Of a stretch of 64,000 nt of DNA, positions 12,481-24,326 are shown piece after piece. The notes under the pieces are model-generated. The model did no database searches. It was not told the origin of the DNA and saw only the letters and a list, made by a program, of their open reading frames with translations. The position numbers were made by a program, and so were the translations under genes. Position 1 is the stretch's first letter. Every line of letters begins with the position of its first letter. The DNA is from Alisma plantago-aquatica (lineage: Eukaryota; Streptophyta; Magnoliopsida; Alismatales; Alismataceae): assembly GCA_963693085.1 (NCBI GenBank), contig OY856409.1, positions 501,922,303-501,986,302 of the forward strand. The letters are read 5' to 3'.

Positions 12481-13196
12481 TATAAGTCTCCACCAACATC
12501 TATTAAAGCAAATATAACTAAGCAAGTAGGTAAAGTACTTAGCAGGATGAGTAGATTCAATTGAATGATATGTATCTAGTAGATAAAGAAGATTAAACAA
12601 AACTAGGCAGTTATCACTGAGTAGTAGAACAATCTTTACTCTAAAAAGGAATATGAAGAACACATATAATAGTTGATTTTTCTTACCGCATTATAATTCA
12701 AGAAATAGTAAAAAGATAAGGCAAGGGTTCAACCAATGTTATTGGCATTTGACCCAAAGAAAAATACACTACATGCCTGTATTATGTCTTTTATTATTTC
12801 CCTGAGGATTTGAATTATACCACCTAAATCCAAATGACCACTGCTAAATCCAAATCAGTGCCATACAAGGTCAAAGGAAGAGCTAGAATCTACAACCTCC
12901 CCAACACCTCTTGGTCAGCATAAGAGAAAACACCACAGAGACATATCAGTCAACTACAACAATGACATGTAGTCAAGTTGAAGGATTGGCTCATGCATGG
13001 CCATATACATATAATAACACCTATCCCACCTTGGTATAGGTAACGACGCTATAAGAATAGGCTCATGCATGGTCATTCTAAAAAGAAAGGATTGGCTCAC
13101 TCATGTCCATCCATATCACAAGGACAAAAACTCATGCATGGATGTCTCACACAACCTATAATTGTGGATGCAAGGAGAAACTCAACTTGCACCCCG

Positions 13197-13214
13197 GCAT
13201 ATTCAAAAATATGC
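13197..13214 (-). other. Conserved LTR hairpin, family A solo LTR
   Basis: GCATATTCAAAAATATGC: a 7-bp stem around CAAA. The same hairpin is present in families B and C and in the plus-strand A copy, with paired changes in the stem (see findings). Confidence 0.6.
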
Positions 13215-14019
13215 ACTCCAAGTTTCCCGTATGAATGACTCATTTCACCATCCAACTCTAAGACTGACACTGGAATGTATATATGGCACAACACCTACAT
13301 GATTAAAGTTTTACTTTATTAATTATGCTAATTGAGTATCTTTTAGCATCAATCAATTTACAATGTATAAATCCAAAAAAAATCTACAAAGATAAGGGAA
13401 AAGGTAAAACTCCAGACCATATAAAACATATAAGCTGTGAACTAGTCATATCATCACCACATGATACTTGTAGCACTTCCATTCGTAAGGCCATCACCAA
13501 TATCACATCACTGTGGGACATCAATCCCTCAATCATATCACTAGAGGATATCACCTCACAATAGGCATCGAGCCTTCACCAGGTCATAGGACCCATGACA
13601 TCAATAAAAATTCATCATACCTCATTAAGGCGTATATACATCACCCTATAACATATAATCATCACCACAACATACACAATCTCTATGGCATTCATTTGAC
13701 CTACAAGATTAGGGATTCATAAACAAGAGAGAGAAAACATCACATTATAGTAATCACTCCAAGTGAGACAAGCAAGCACGTCATATTTCCCAACATTAGA
13801 GTTAGGGTTATAGGTATAGATGATTAGGATGTTATTGTTATATTCAATCATTAAACCCTAGGTAAACCATCTCCCATTTTCTAGGAGCACATTAGAGTTA
13901 AGGAACATGATTATAGTTTAACCAACCAATCATCCAAATAACACTATACATGGTTCATTACTTGTTTACTCATATACATATGTTGATTATATGGTTAAGT
14001 ATGTGTGTTGACCACCCAC

Positions 14020-14189
14020 CACATAGATGTCTCGGCCACCCATGAATCAAGTGTCTTAACCACCTTCACGCAAAGTGTCTCGACCGTAACAAAAACATGT
14101 CCCGACCACTCAAGGATTAGGGTTTCAACCACCCATCAAATCACATGTCTTGACCCAAAACAAAGGTTGTCTCGACCTCAAAAACAAAG
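14020..14189 (-). repeat. TCGACC motif array of family A LTR (first part)
   Basis: Short units such as GTCTCGACC, GTCCCGACC and GTCTTGACC recur every 20-30 bases. The array goes on at 15575-15645, 17840-18160 and 38370-38640, and in the plus-strand copy at 47400-47720 and 48880-49330 as TTCGACC and GGTCGAAAC. It is a family-specific feature; no function is known. Confidence 0.6.
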
Positions 14190-14480
14190 TGTAACGCCTG
14201 GGCCCACTACCCATGGCTCTAGTAGAGTTTCAGGAATGACGACTGGCCCCACAAACCACCACTAGCCTTAATTGTGCACTTTGTCCACACTGACGTGCAA
14301 GCCAGGATCAACTTCCCGACTGATCACCCATCCTAGTACTACTCCAAGCTGAGCATGCTTAACTATGGAGTTCTTTAATGATGGGCTCCCGGAAAAGGAG
14401 GTGCACCTTGGTGATATGGGTAGTCCAATCATTCCTTTTATGAGTGTTTTATCTGAGGCCTCAAATCCTGGGATATTACA
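14190..14480 (-). repeat. Cassandra LTR 1
   Basis: From TGTAACGCCTGGG to GGATATTACA. The 5S-like core is at 14312-14390 on the minus strand. Confidence 0.88.
14312..14390 (-). pseudogene. 5S rRNA-derived segment in Cassandra LTR 1
   Basis: On the minus strand it reads AGCCCATCATTAAAGAACTC, then AGTTAAGCATGCTCAGC, then AGTAGTACTAGGATGGGTGA and GGGAAG. This follows plant 5S rRNA from about base 34 to base 100, including the box A and box C parts of its internal RNA polymerase III promoter. Established knowledge: Cassandra LTRs carry such sequences. Whether it can still drive transcription is unknown. Confidence 0.85.
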
Positions 14481-14733
14481 ATCTCCCCAACTTAGACTCT
14501 TAACGTCCTCGTCAAGGCTCAACTTATAAGGCCTCATAATCTCTTCCCCATTTCAGTGCAGACCCACAATGGCCCATGGACACCCTGCTCCCAATCATGG
14601 AATACTAGCGTAAGGGTGGCTACGTCAACCATGGACAACCCTTTCCTACATGCTTGGACCGCACAGCTTAAGACTAGCATGCCATGCCCATGTGGGCCAC
14701 ACCTACTGGAGGGGAATTGGCTCTGATACCATT
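14481..14733 (-). other. Cassandra internal domain 1
   Basis: Non-coding. On the minus strand the primer site TGGTATCAGAGCC (RNA primer initiator tRNA-Met) lies 2 bases after the LTR (about 14719-14731). A purine tract reading GTTGGGGAGAT lies at the other end. Confidence 0.85.
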
Positions 14734-15025
14734 TGTAATGCTTGGGCCCACTGTCCAAGGCTCTAGTAGAGTTTTAGGAATGACGACTGTCCCCACAAAC
14801 CACCACTAGCCTTAACTGCGTGCTTTTTCCTCACTAACATGCAAGCCAAGGTCAACTTCCCGACTGGTCACCCATCCTAATATTACTCCAAGCTGAGCAT
14901 GCTTAACTATGGAGTTCTTTAGTGATGGGATCTTGGAAAAGGAGGTGCACCTTTGGTGATATGGGTAGTCCAATCATTCCTTTTAAGAGTGTTTTATCCA
15001 AGGCCTCAAACCCTGGGATGTTACA
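14734..15025 (-). repeat. Cassandra LTR 2 (central)
   Basis: From TGTAATGCTTGGG to GGATGTTACA. It is shared by the two internal domains. The 5S-like core is at 14856-14934 and has drifted a little (for example TAATATTACT where LTR 1 has TAGTACTACT). Confidence 0.88.
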
Positions 15026-15277
15026 ATCTCCCCCACTTAGACTCTTGACGTCCTCGTTAAGGCTCAACTATAAGGCCTCATAATCTCTTCCCCATTTCAG
15101 TGCAGACCCACAATGGCCCATGGACACCCACCTCCCGATCACGTAATACCAGCGCAAGGGTGGCTACATCAACCATGGACAACCCTTTCCTACATGCCTG
15201 GACCACAAGACTCAAGACTTCCATGCCATGCCCATGTGGGGCCCACCTACTGGAGGGGAATTGGCTCTGATACCATT
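15026..15277 (-). other. Cassandra internal domain 2
   Basis: Same structure as internal domain 1, with the primer site near 15263-15275 and a GGGGGAGAT purine tract next to LTR 2. Differences from domain 1 are scattered single bases. Confidence 0.85.
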
Positions 15278-15569
15278 TGTAACGCCTGAGCCCATTGTCC
15301 AAGGCTCTAGTAGAGTAACAGGAATGACGACTATCCCCATAGACCACCACTAGCCTGAACTGCGTGCTTTTTCCTCACTAACATGCAAGCCAAGGTCAAC
15401 TTCCAGACTGGTCACCCATCCTAGTACTACTCCAAGATGAGCACACTTAACTGTGGAGTTCTTTAGTGATGGGTTCTCAGAAAAGGAGGTGCACCTTTGG
15501 TGATATGGGTAGTCCAATCATTCCTTTTAAGTGTGTTTTATCCAAGGCCTCAAATCCTGGGATGTTACA
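15278..15569 (-). repeat. Cassandra LTR 3
   Basis: From TGTAACGCCTGAG to GGATGTTACA. The 5S-like core is at 15400-15478. Its outer end abuts the CAAAG target duplicate. Confidence 0.88.
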
Positions 15570-15645
15570 CAAAGGTTGTCTCAACCTCAAAGCAAGGACA
15601 TGTCTCGACCAAAACTAAGCAAGATTCACGACCACAAACCCATAG

Positions 15646-17761
15646 AACAATAGATCGCATCAATGACAGTTGGGTTTTGTGGGACAGAGAAGGCAACGGA
15701 AAAAACAAATCTCACCACAAACTCATAGAATAGAAGATCGCATCAACTTTGAAATAGGAAGGATGGTTTTAGCAAGGTATACCTAGTCCTGAGGCGTGCT
15801 CAATGACAATACCTCATAGCTAGTGCAGTCTTCAACCACCTAGTCTTGGACGGTGTTTGTGTAGCTCCTAGTCCTAACCTAGATTGCGGCTGACTGTCGT
15901 CCTCCTGAGCGGAAGAAACCTCCCTCCTCTATAGATAGTCCACATGGACCACCGGGAACTCTAGTCATCTTGTCCCACAAGACACTAGAAGGAGTCTCCC
16001 CCTTCTATCAGCGTATTAGTCACTGACACACTCTCCCACCACCAGTTGTCGTCCTGTAGTTGTCTTTCTCTTATTGTGCCTCCCTGGTTGGGTACCACTT
16101 GCTTGGGCTCTCTCGGTTACCACAACCAAAGAGGACAACTTTGCAGAGCAGTTCATGTTCTAAGTTGTGCTATTGAGAGCCCCCAGTACCCCTCTATATA
16201 TAGGAGGGGTCAGGGTCAGGGTTCTCAGCCCCGGGCAATGCGAGAGTAAAATGGGGGTAGAAGGATCCGAAATTTCCATGAACTGATTGCACTGCGATAG
16301 GTGAGCCGATTGTTTCACAAACAAACCAGTCAGTTGGGAGGATGAACTGATCGTTTCACATTCCTCACTAGCCTGCAATTGACTTTCCTCTTTCGTTTCT
16401 AATGAATCCAAAGATAAATTCTTGTCCCAATCAAATTTTACAAGTGAAACAAAAACCGTTTCTCACAAAATAGGACAACCATACCTCACTCATCTGGTCC
16501 AACTGAATTGGTCAGTTCATCAAGGTGAACCGGTCATCTCATTGACCATGATCCGATTGGTTCGCCAAGTGAACCAATTAGTTGGTGGTCCATGTTGTGC
16601 AAAAAATAGTCATGCAGTTCTCAATCAATTTGACACTCTAATTAGTTGGTTCAACACTTGAGCACTATGATTCTGAGTCAAGTCAATTTATTGAATGTTT
16701 AATTGAATACCTAAACACTTTAGTAATCAATCTAAACATCATTCATGGAAAAACTCCTCTTCTAGGTTAATCCTATGTGTGTGACCCTATAGGTCCCATT
16801 TCACATTGGCAGTGAAAGTCCATAACCACTTATGACTTCACAAGGAAAGAGTGGTGCTTAGTCGCACATTAGTGCTACCCAAGTGAAAAGGAAAGTTGGA
16901 GAACAACTTTCAACCTACAATCTGTAATTGGTGTTACAGTGAAAGTATAGTTCCTTTGTCACTGATATCTGGATTGAACTTGAGGCATGGGCATGTCATC
17001 CTCTACAAACCTTTAATCCATGTTTCTTGATCCATAGTAGACTGTCTGAGATATATGTAAGCTGAATGTAACACATCGACTCACATGTGCATGGCCATGC
17101 TTTTCTCAGTCTCTCTCATCAACTGGCTACCTCCCTCAGGAGGGATAAATCCCATATCTATCACTCACAGTCAAAACCCCATGTGTCAAAGTCACCCAAT
17201 CGTCACCTTTATAACAATCCATATTTCATAATTGCATTTGATGATGTCAAAGTGTACCCAACGACATGTGATGAGTGTAGTGATTTCAAGTCTAAGAACC
17301 ATAGTCACCACTAATACTATAAGAGTTGATCCTGACTAACCAAGTGCAGTTTCCATGCCTCACTCTTATGGTGGGCCTGTCTGATACAATATTCTCTAAC
17401 ATGTATCTATGTGCTTGGTTTGATATCCTATATCATGACTAATGAGATTTTGTCATCAACCAACACACACTCTAGTCTTATGCGCTATTGATGTCTATGA
17501 TTATTTCCACAATAACAACTGACTAGGGACAAAACAAGAATGTATACTCTTAACATCTGTATGTTCTCATCATTCAGGTCCTCAACCCGAAGGCATACGT
17601 CATTGAGTATAATAATTCTTTATACATCTGTCACATTATACAGTTATCTTAAAATAGATAAAACATATAGACTGAAATTGCCTTTATTATTATTCAAATC
17701 ATTTACAAAGTATCCCATTACAATCATCATATGACTTGCTCTATGGGCATACATACCAACA
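15646..17761 (-). mobile_element. Unclassified 2.1-kb insert, LTR-like
   Basis: Foreign to the family A LTR around it. The right end, read on the minus strand, begins TGTTGGTATGTATGCCC, typical of an LTR start. A symmetric TATA region CTCTATATATAGG sits at 16192-16204. No coding motif is seen. Near its left end a roughly 34-base phrase CCACAAACYCATAGAA...GATCGCATCAA occurs twice, 80 bases apart (about 15635 and 15715). It could be a solo LTR of a copia-type element. No short target duplication is found; the flanks are instead the 316-bp direct repeats. Confidence 0.4.
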
Positions 17762-18947
17762 TATACATGGTTCATTACTTGTTTACTCATATACATATGT
17801 TGATTATATGGTTAAGTATGTGTGTTGACCACCCACCACATAGGTTTCTCAGCCACCATGAAGCAAGTGTCTCAACCACCTTCACACAAAGTGTCTTGAC
17901 CGTAACAAAAACATGTCCTGACCCCTCATGGATTAGGGTTTCGACCACCCATCAAAGCACATGTCTCGACCCAAAACAAAGGTTGTCTTCACCTCAAAAA
18001 CAAAGGTTGTCTCGACCTCAAAGAAAGTACATGTCTCGGCCAAAACTAAGAAAGAGTCATGACCACACCCAACATGTGTCTCGACCGAAACTAGGGCACT
18101 TGTATCAACCCAAAAAGGGATCAGTATCTCGACCAAAACACCAAGCATCAAAGAGTCTCGACCCAAGGAGAAACATGATGTATTGACCACTAAGGGAAAG
18201 AGACCACCAAGGAAAAGGAACATCATCAAAATAGGTATTAACCAAAGTTAAAATAGGAGAATTCCACAACTAAAATAGGATATAACAGCAAGGAAAACCA
18301 CCATCTTCAAGGAGAGAAACTTCACACAAAATTGATCACCAAAAACCCTAAAACATGGGTCATGAAATCACCATGAAGGAACCTCATGCAAGTGAGATAA
18401 AATCACGTTTAACACATCCAAAATAGAACATAAACTTCAAGATACATCAAGGTATATGAGAAACATGCATGTGATCAAAACTAAGGTCAAAAGATAGGAA
18501 GGAAACCACCATCATACATCCATCTCCAAAATTGGGTACTGTGGGCTCCGATCTCCAAACCACGAATTAATCCCGATTTAATCATGTGCGGAAGCAATCG
18601 GTAAACAGCGGAAGACAAAAATCACGGGAAATTAAAACTTTTCGAGACAAGAGCCTGAAACCACAAACCTTTTCCATAGAAAAAGGATTTAACTGTTTAC
18701 ATCACTGACAATTACTTCTTGAGTAATTATATACAACATGATACCAAAACTCTCAAGAATTCATACTCCAAAATACTCCAGGACCTGAGAGTACAGAGGA
18801 CACATAGGACTTGACTCTAACTACACCATGAAGCAGGCTAGATCTCCACCTGAGATATTTACTGCTCCTGATGCTGCTGTTGCTGGGATTGTTCACCTGA
18901 GTTCTTGTTCCTTCGTCTTCGACGACCACCTAAAAAGTAGAAGTCTA

Positions 18948-18986
18948 CGGGGTGAGACAATTATACATAATTGCCCCAGCGAGAGT
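18948..18986 (-). promoter_or_regulatory. Conserved GTCTCACCC-type block, family B
   Basis: On the sense (minus) strand: TCTCGCTGGGGC, a spacer, then TTGTCTCACCCCGTAGAC. It matches the blocks in families A and C in content and position. Confidence 0.6.
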
Positions 18987-19655
18987 TATAACTCTCCACT
19001 AGGCTTTATAAGCAAAGCAAGGAATAACTAAAGCAATAAGAGCCTTCAAGATATTCACTGGCAGTTCTGATGATAAGCAAGAGTTCAATCAATATTAAAA
19101 TATGAGAACATCTATGCTATTCAAGGTAACATCAATCAAATAACTCGTAATTAACTCTAACAGATATACTACGCTGTTGTTTATGTTTTTCAAACATTAT
19201 TATGCCCTGTGGAGATGAGGCATACCACTCATACTCCAACTGATCGCTAAGAAGTCACATCAGTATCATACATAGGTCATTAAGAGAGCCGGATTCTTAT
19301 GACCTCATCTTCCTCAGTCAGTTAGAGGAATGATTGTTTGACATCTGGCGGGATGTCTTTATAATAGCTCACCAGGGTACTCTGGTCCTTCGCTATTTTT
19401 AGAGTTACAGTGGCATTCTGTACTCTCTTCACTATCGGAAGATTTCTTGTTTATCTTTCACCGATACGGTATTTGTGTCTTTAAGGGAGTGTAGATATAC
19501 ATCTCACCTTTAGGACTTTATGGTGGGGTCTGATGGACTACTAGAATCTACATCATCCTCTCACCTATATCCTTTATAGTGAAGGTATGACGGACTACAA
19601 GAATCTACATCAAATACCTACACTAGGATGTAAGGTTCTACACATCCATGTACCC

Positions 19656-19675
19656 CACATACTCAAAAGTATGTG
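19656..19675 (-). other. Conserved LTR hairpin, family B
   Basis: CACATACTCAAAAGTATGTG is a perfect 8-bp stem with a CAAA loop. Compared with families A and C, a T-A pair has become C-G and the outer G-C pair A-T, so pairing is kept while sequence changes. Confidence 0.65.
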
Positions 19676-20699
19676 ATCCAGGAGTTCCCTGAGGAAAACC
19701 TGGTTCACCATCATTTAGACTCTGACAATGATGGATCTATGATCAGGGCTCTACATTTCACTTGATTAGTTAGGTACATTCAGTATTCATATCATCATAC
19801 AAAAACATTAGCATCACAGCTATATATGAGAATACTAAAATGTAGCAGGCCTAACTCATTTCAATTACCAGTTCTCAATTATCTCATCACAAGTCATCTG
19901 TCAAGCATGACCTTGATGGTGTTTATGGCTCTTACAGCCCATAATCACAAAAGATGTCACTTAGCAGTGCATCAAGATGATTCACTATTCATAAAGCTTA
20001 AGACATGCTTTCAATGAATATAACATGGTATTTCATACCTGGGTATGACCATTATCTCATAATAACCTGCATAGTTAGTTCAACAGATAATAGTAAACAA
20101 TTCAACAATTTAGGGTTTACTATTCATCTTTCAAGTCATCACCCTAAAATTAGGGTTTACTATTCACACCATGGTGAATGGTACTCATTACATCATCATG
20201 TAAGAGAAACATCATCATTAAGACTCTTAATTAAGATTAAGATCCATTAGATATCATATTTAGGGTTTCCATGACCTCACATAGGTGGGTCATTCCCTAA
20301 TCATGCACACTCATGTGTATTTGAAGTATCTCACTTGAGTTTCCACCTTAAAAAGGGTACTTTCTCTCTCTAGGATACTTTCTCTCTCTTGGAATACTTT
20401 CTCTCTCCTCTCACTAGTAGATGGTGATGACACCACTCTAGATTAGGTTGGGTTAAGTCCTCATTGACTTACATAAGCCAAAACATCATCATCATGTGAT
20501 TAGGGTTTGATTAGAACAAGGTTTTACCTCTTTAGACCCCTCGAGGGTATTTTGGTAATTTGCCTCATGATCACCATCATGGGTCAACTCACTAATCACT
20601 TAGTCCCTTAATGACCTAGGTTACCATTAGGGTTTAGATTAGATCACCATTGAACTAATTACACCATCAATTGATCAAGTACAAACCACCATGTACACC

Positions 20700-22385
20700 T
20701 TCAAACGGTTTCAACCTTCAAACGGTTTCAACCACCAAACGGTCTTGAAACCGTTTGGTCTCAAACGGTCTTGAGACCGTTTGCTCCAAACGGTCTTGAG
20801 ACCGTTTGGATGTGTTGACCGTTTGGAAGAGTTGACCTTCCAAACCGTTTGGAGCTCAATCGGTTTGAAACCGTTTGATCAAATCAACTTGAGATCGATT
20901 GGACCAAACGACCCTGAGATCGTTTGAGCCCAAACGGTCTTGAGACCGTTTGGTCCAAATGGGCTCAAACCGTTTGGACCTCCAAAATGGTTCAAAAGTT
21001 ACAATTGGTCATGGATATGTATGTTGAACCCCTCAATTAACCAAGTCCATGATAACCACTTATAAATTGAGTTAATTAGGATGAACCTTAATCACTTGGA
21101 CACCAAGTTGACCCTCAATTGAAAGCCAATTAGGGTTGAATCCTTCTCAATTAGGGTTTCAAATCGGATGGTCATCAATATTCAACAATGTGAATCAATT
21201 CAAGGTTGAACCTATCAATTGACCTCCAATTGGGCTCAAACTTGGACCAAACGGTCTTGAGGTCGTTTGGATATCCTCCAAACGGTCTTGAGACCGTTTG
21301 CCCAAAGTTTGACCAAAAACCAAGTCGTTTGGACTAGGGTTGAACTCCAATTAGGTCTAAAATCAGTATTTGTATCAATTCATCAACTTATTGCGATTGG
21401 ACCTTCAAACCATTAGATTATCTCAACCCTAGACCTCCAAACGGTCTTGGGTTGTGCCCAAACGGTCTTGAGACCGTTTGGATGAGTTCCAAACGGTCTT
21501 GAGACCGTTTGCCCATCCATCCTTTGGACTCTAGTGAAAATTCATCAAGGTTTGATCTATAGAGTTGATCATCACATCAATACTTAATTGCAATATGGTT
21601 TGGTGCCTTTGGACCTTCAATTTATCAACTATACTTGACCCCAGACCTCCAAACGGTCTTGGGGTGACCCCCAAACGGTCTTGAGACCGTTTGGGTGATT
21701 CCCAAACGGTCTTGAAACCGTTTGGGCTAAACAACCCAAAATCTCAACTTAACTCATTGGAATTTCAGCACTGTTTTCAATTAGGGTTTGCCTAATTGAA
21801 TAGCCTTCAACTCATGATTCCTTGGGAGTTAATCCCTCAAATTCGGTGAGTCATTATATAACATCATTAGGAACAGTAATCCCAAACGGTCAACGCTTGG
21901 TCAACGCACTCAAACGGTCTTGAGACCGTTTGCCCAAAAAGTTCAATTAAATCAGATTGAAAATCAGCACTTAATCCAATTAGGTTTCCCTAATTGATTA
22001 GGCTTCAACTCATGATTCCTTTGGATTTAATCCCTCAAATTCGGAGGGTTATTAATAAACATAATTATGAACAGGAATACCAAACGGTCAACGCTTGGTC
22101 AACCATCTCAAATGGTCTTGAAACCGTTTGCTCAACCAGGTCAAGTTAATCAGGTTGAAAATCAGCACATAATTCAATTGGTTTTGCTAATTGATTTGCT
22201 CATAACTCACGATTCTTTTGGAGTTAACCTCTCAAATTTTGTGGGTGATTAACCTACATAATTATGAACAAGATTCCCAAACGGTCTTTGCTTGGTCAAC
22301 GGGACAAAACGGTCTTGAAGACCGTTTTCCCTCAAACGACCCTGAAACCGTTTGCCCACCAAACGGTTTGAAACCGTTTTGAGCA
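20700..22385. repeat. Array of CAAACGGTCT / AGACCGTTTG palindromes
   Basis: The unit is a 22-base inverted repeat: CAAACGGTCT, then TG, then AGACCGTTTG. I count at least eight exact copies (starting near 20762, 20788, 20931, 21279, 21460, 21490, 21672 and 21910) and more than ten variants or half-units, including TTGAAACC forms and single CAAACGG arms. Spacing is irregular, from 4 to over 250 bases, so it is a dispersed motif array and not a simple tandem repeat. It lies downstream of the LTR TATA box and so is probably transcribed. Confidence 0.85.
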
Positions 22386-22573
22386 ATAGGTGGAGGTCGT
22401 TTGATAAAGTGAAAAACCATGGATAAGCATAGAAATTAACGCCCTTATCTTCTACCTTGAGAACAGTAACAGTTCTTCACGATTTTGCTTGCAAGGATGC
22501 AAGGAAAGATAGGGAAGAAGAAGAACTAGCAACTATATGCATAGAAAAGGATGTATAATCAAGCATGAAGTTT

Positions 22574-22595
22574 AGAGTTATAAAACCCGCCTAAA
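22574..22595 (-). promoter_or_regulatory. Conserved GGCGGGTT block, family B
   Basis: Sense strand TTTAGGCGGGTTTTATAACT. Counterparts lie at 23775-23797 (A), 28086-28107 and 37468-37488 (C), 48391-48410 and 58587-58606 (A, plus strand), always about 250-600 bases after the TATA box. Confidence 0.6.
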
Positions 22596-22911
22596 GGTTG
22601 ATCTTAGAGCTCCAAGCCTTCAAGCTCCAAGCTTTAATGGCGTCCTTGAGCTTCCAAAACTTGGTTAGAGGTGAATTCTCCAAGGAAACGTTGCTTTGGT
22701 CGGCTAGAACAAGAAGACTAAGTAAGCTAACCATAAAACCAACCTTAGAAAGTGAATTCCTCCATGAATTCGAGCTTAGAAGGTGGGGTTCTCTTACCTA
22801 GAACAGGTTGGTCGTCCCCCCTGAGCTCCAGAGCTGTCCTTGGTCGTTTGAGAAAGAAAGGAAAAGAAGTGAAGGAAAGAAAATTCGTTCACTTAATTAC
22901 AAGGGAAAAGG

Positions 22912-22921
22912 GCTTATATAC
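22912..22921 (-). promoter_or_regulatory. LTR TATA box, family B
   Basis: Sense strand GTATATAAGC, about 690 bp from the LTR start. It is the likely promoter core of the lost element. Confidence 0.6.
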
Positions 22922-23774
22922 TTTAGCCTCTTTTACACCCTAAGGACCTCTCAAGATTGGAAATCACATCTAGGTCCCTCCTTGCTCAAGGGCACGACCA
23001 AACCTACCTATCCTTATGCAAATCTCATGAAATCTCAAGATCTAAGGGTAAAGGAATCCAACCTTCAACTAGGGTACACTCATGAAAGGGTTTTAGGCCC
23101 ATTTTAGGTGATTTCTATCACAAAGATCATTTTTCCCATCTGATTTATTAAATGATGTTTCCCTTTCATCATTTCTACTCTAAATGATGACAAGAGTCAT
23201 AAAAGATGTTCTAGATGGTGAAAATTACAAGTTGGACCCCTCAATTTGGGTAAATTGCACTTTACCCCAAATTAGGGTTTCTAGGCATGGGAATTGCTTC
23301 CACAGCTGCACCTTGGTGCTCAAGCTTGGGAAATCCCTCAAACTTTACCATAACCATTCTCATGATGTTTCAACATCAAAGGAACATCTTATCTTGTGAA
23401 TTTTTGCAAGTTCAACCCTTAAACTGGGTAATTTGCACATAGGTCCCTGCATACAACACAATGCTACAACTTTATACAAAAAGGAGCAAAATTGAAAGTA
23501 AATGTTCCTGAGGAACTTAATTACATGCCAGGGAGTGTTCACAAGTATATTAATTACATATTTAGGCAAAACTTCCAGGGTTAGGTCATAACCCAGGTCA
23601 GGGGTGTTACAGGTACCTCACATTAGGGTTTGGGATTCTAAGAAAAACAAGCATGATAATCATCATCATTCAAGTTCTAGATCATGGCATCATCTACGAG
23701 CATGTTCAGGGTACATTTTAGAGAGAGAAATAACAACATGCAAGTAAAGAAATGTGTAATAGTAGAGAGGGTAG

Positions 23775-23797
23775 TGTGTTATGTAACCTGCCTTAAG
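23775..23797 (-). promoter_or_regulatory. Conserved GGCRGGTT block, family A solo LTR
   Basis: Sense strand CTTAAGGCAGGTTACATAAC. Nearly the same as in family C, although the sequence on both sides differs. Confidence 0.6.
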
Positions 23798-24317
23798 GAA
23801 GATCAACTCCTAGGATCATAAGCTCCAAGAATAAGATCACAAAGGATGATGAAGCTCCACAAAAGGCTCCACTTTTTTCCACAAGATCACCTAAAAAAGG
23901 AGAAGGTACCAATGTCAAAGGTTTCTCAAGAAAAGAGGGAAAGAAACCCTAGGCAGAACCAAAATAAGGAAGGAGAAATAGAGAAGAAACTTCCTCTCAC
24001 TTGGGTACCACCATGTCAAACATGGCCTATGACCCTTGTGATGTGGAGTTTCTCTCCAAAACGACCACCATGGATGATCCATGGTCTATGGCCAAGAAAA
24101 GAGAAGAAGACGAGGTAGAAGATCCAAGGAAAATGTCACAAAAGAAAGGCATACACTTACCAAGGTTGGAAATCAGCAAGAATCACCACATACAAGGGAT
24201 CTCGACCAGCAAGAGATACAAGATCAGTCCTCCTAGCTCCTCAAGGATTCAAGGATGAGCAAGAGAGGGTGATGACGAAAGAGGGCCAAAAGATTCACTT
24301 GTATGGAGAGAAAAGGG

Positions 24318-24326
24318 GTTATATAC
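24318..24326 (-). promoter_or_regulatory. LTR TATA box, family A solo LTR
   Basis: Sense strand GTATATAAC followed by CCC, as in the plus-strand family A LTR at 47871-47880. It lies only 67 bases from the family C insertion point. Confidence 0.6.

Larger units (their letters stand above)
14190..15569 (-). mobile_element. Cassandra element array: three LTRs, two internal domains
   Basis: The order LTR (291 bp), internal (253), LTR (292), internal (252), LTR (292) is flanked by a perfect 5-bp duplication CAAAG (14185-14189 and 15570-15574). Each LTR holds a segment very like plant 5S rRNA, the hallmark of Cassandra. Each internal domain carries the initiator tRNA-Met primer site and a purine tract, and no coding region. 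Orientation is minus. The extra LTR-internal unit most likely arose by unequal recombination or by read-through reverse transcription. The duplicate of this region at 17762-18077 lacks the element, so the insertion is younger than that duplication. Confidence 0.92.
13945..18077. repeat. 316-bp direct repeats flanking the 2.1-kb insert
   Basis: Copy 1 is 13945-14189 plus 15575-15645 (split by the Cassandra array); copy 2 is 17762-18077. Both start TATACATGGTTCATTACTTG and run to the GACCACA stretch, with the same order of TCGACC motifs. Copy 2 is an empty site for the Cassandra insertion, with a single CAAAG at 18001-18005. The sequence between the copies is the unclassified insert. Confidence 0.75.
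18540..23611 (-). mobile_element. Solo LTR of chromovirus family B (5.07 kb)
   Basis: The left edge is TGTGGGCTCC and the right edge GGGGTGTTACA. It is flanked by a perfect 5-bp duplication GGTAC (18535-18539 and 23612-23616), so it is a single-LTR remnant inserted into the family A LTR. Read on the minus strand it starts TGTAACACCCCTGACC, close to families A and C. It carries the shared landmarks TATA (22912-22921), GGCGGGTT block (22574-22595), hairpin (19656-19675) and GTCTCACCC block (18948-18986). Its private feature is the palindrome array at 20700-22385. No internal region remains. Confidence 0.88.

Noticed and set aside
14268..15350. Frames of 74-90 codons on the minus strand, repeated almost unchanged
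   Set aside because: They are chance frames through Cassandra LTR and internal sequence; similarity comes from the repeat, not from a protein family.
14020..18160. TGTCTC (auxin response element) cluster in the TCGACC motifs of the family A LTR
   Set aside because: About ten TGTCTC occur in the minus-strand copy, but the plus-strand copy of the same family keeps the TCGACC core without TGTCTC, so the hormone link is not supported.
20700..22385. CRISPR-like array
   Set aside because: Spacing is irregular, units are palindromic and degenerate, and the context is a plant LTR.
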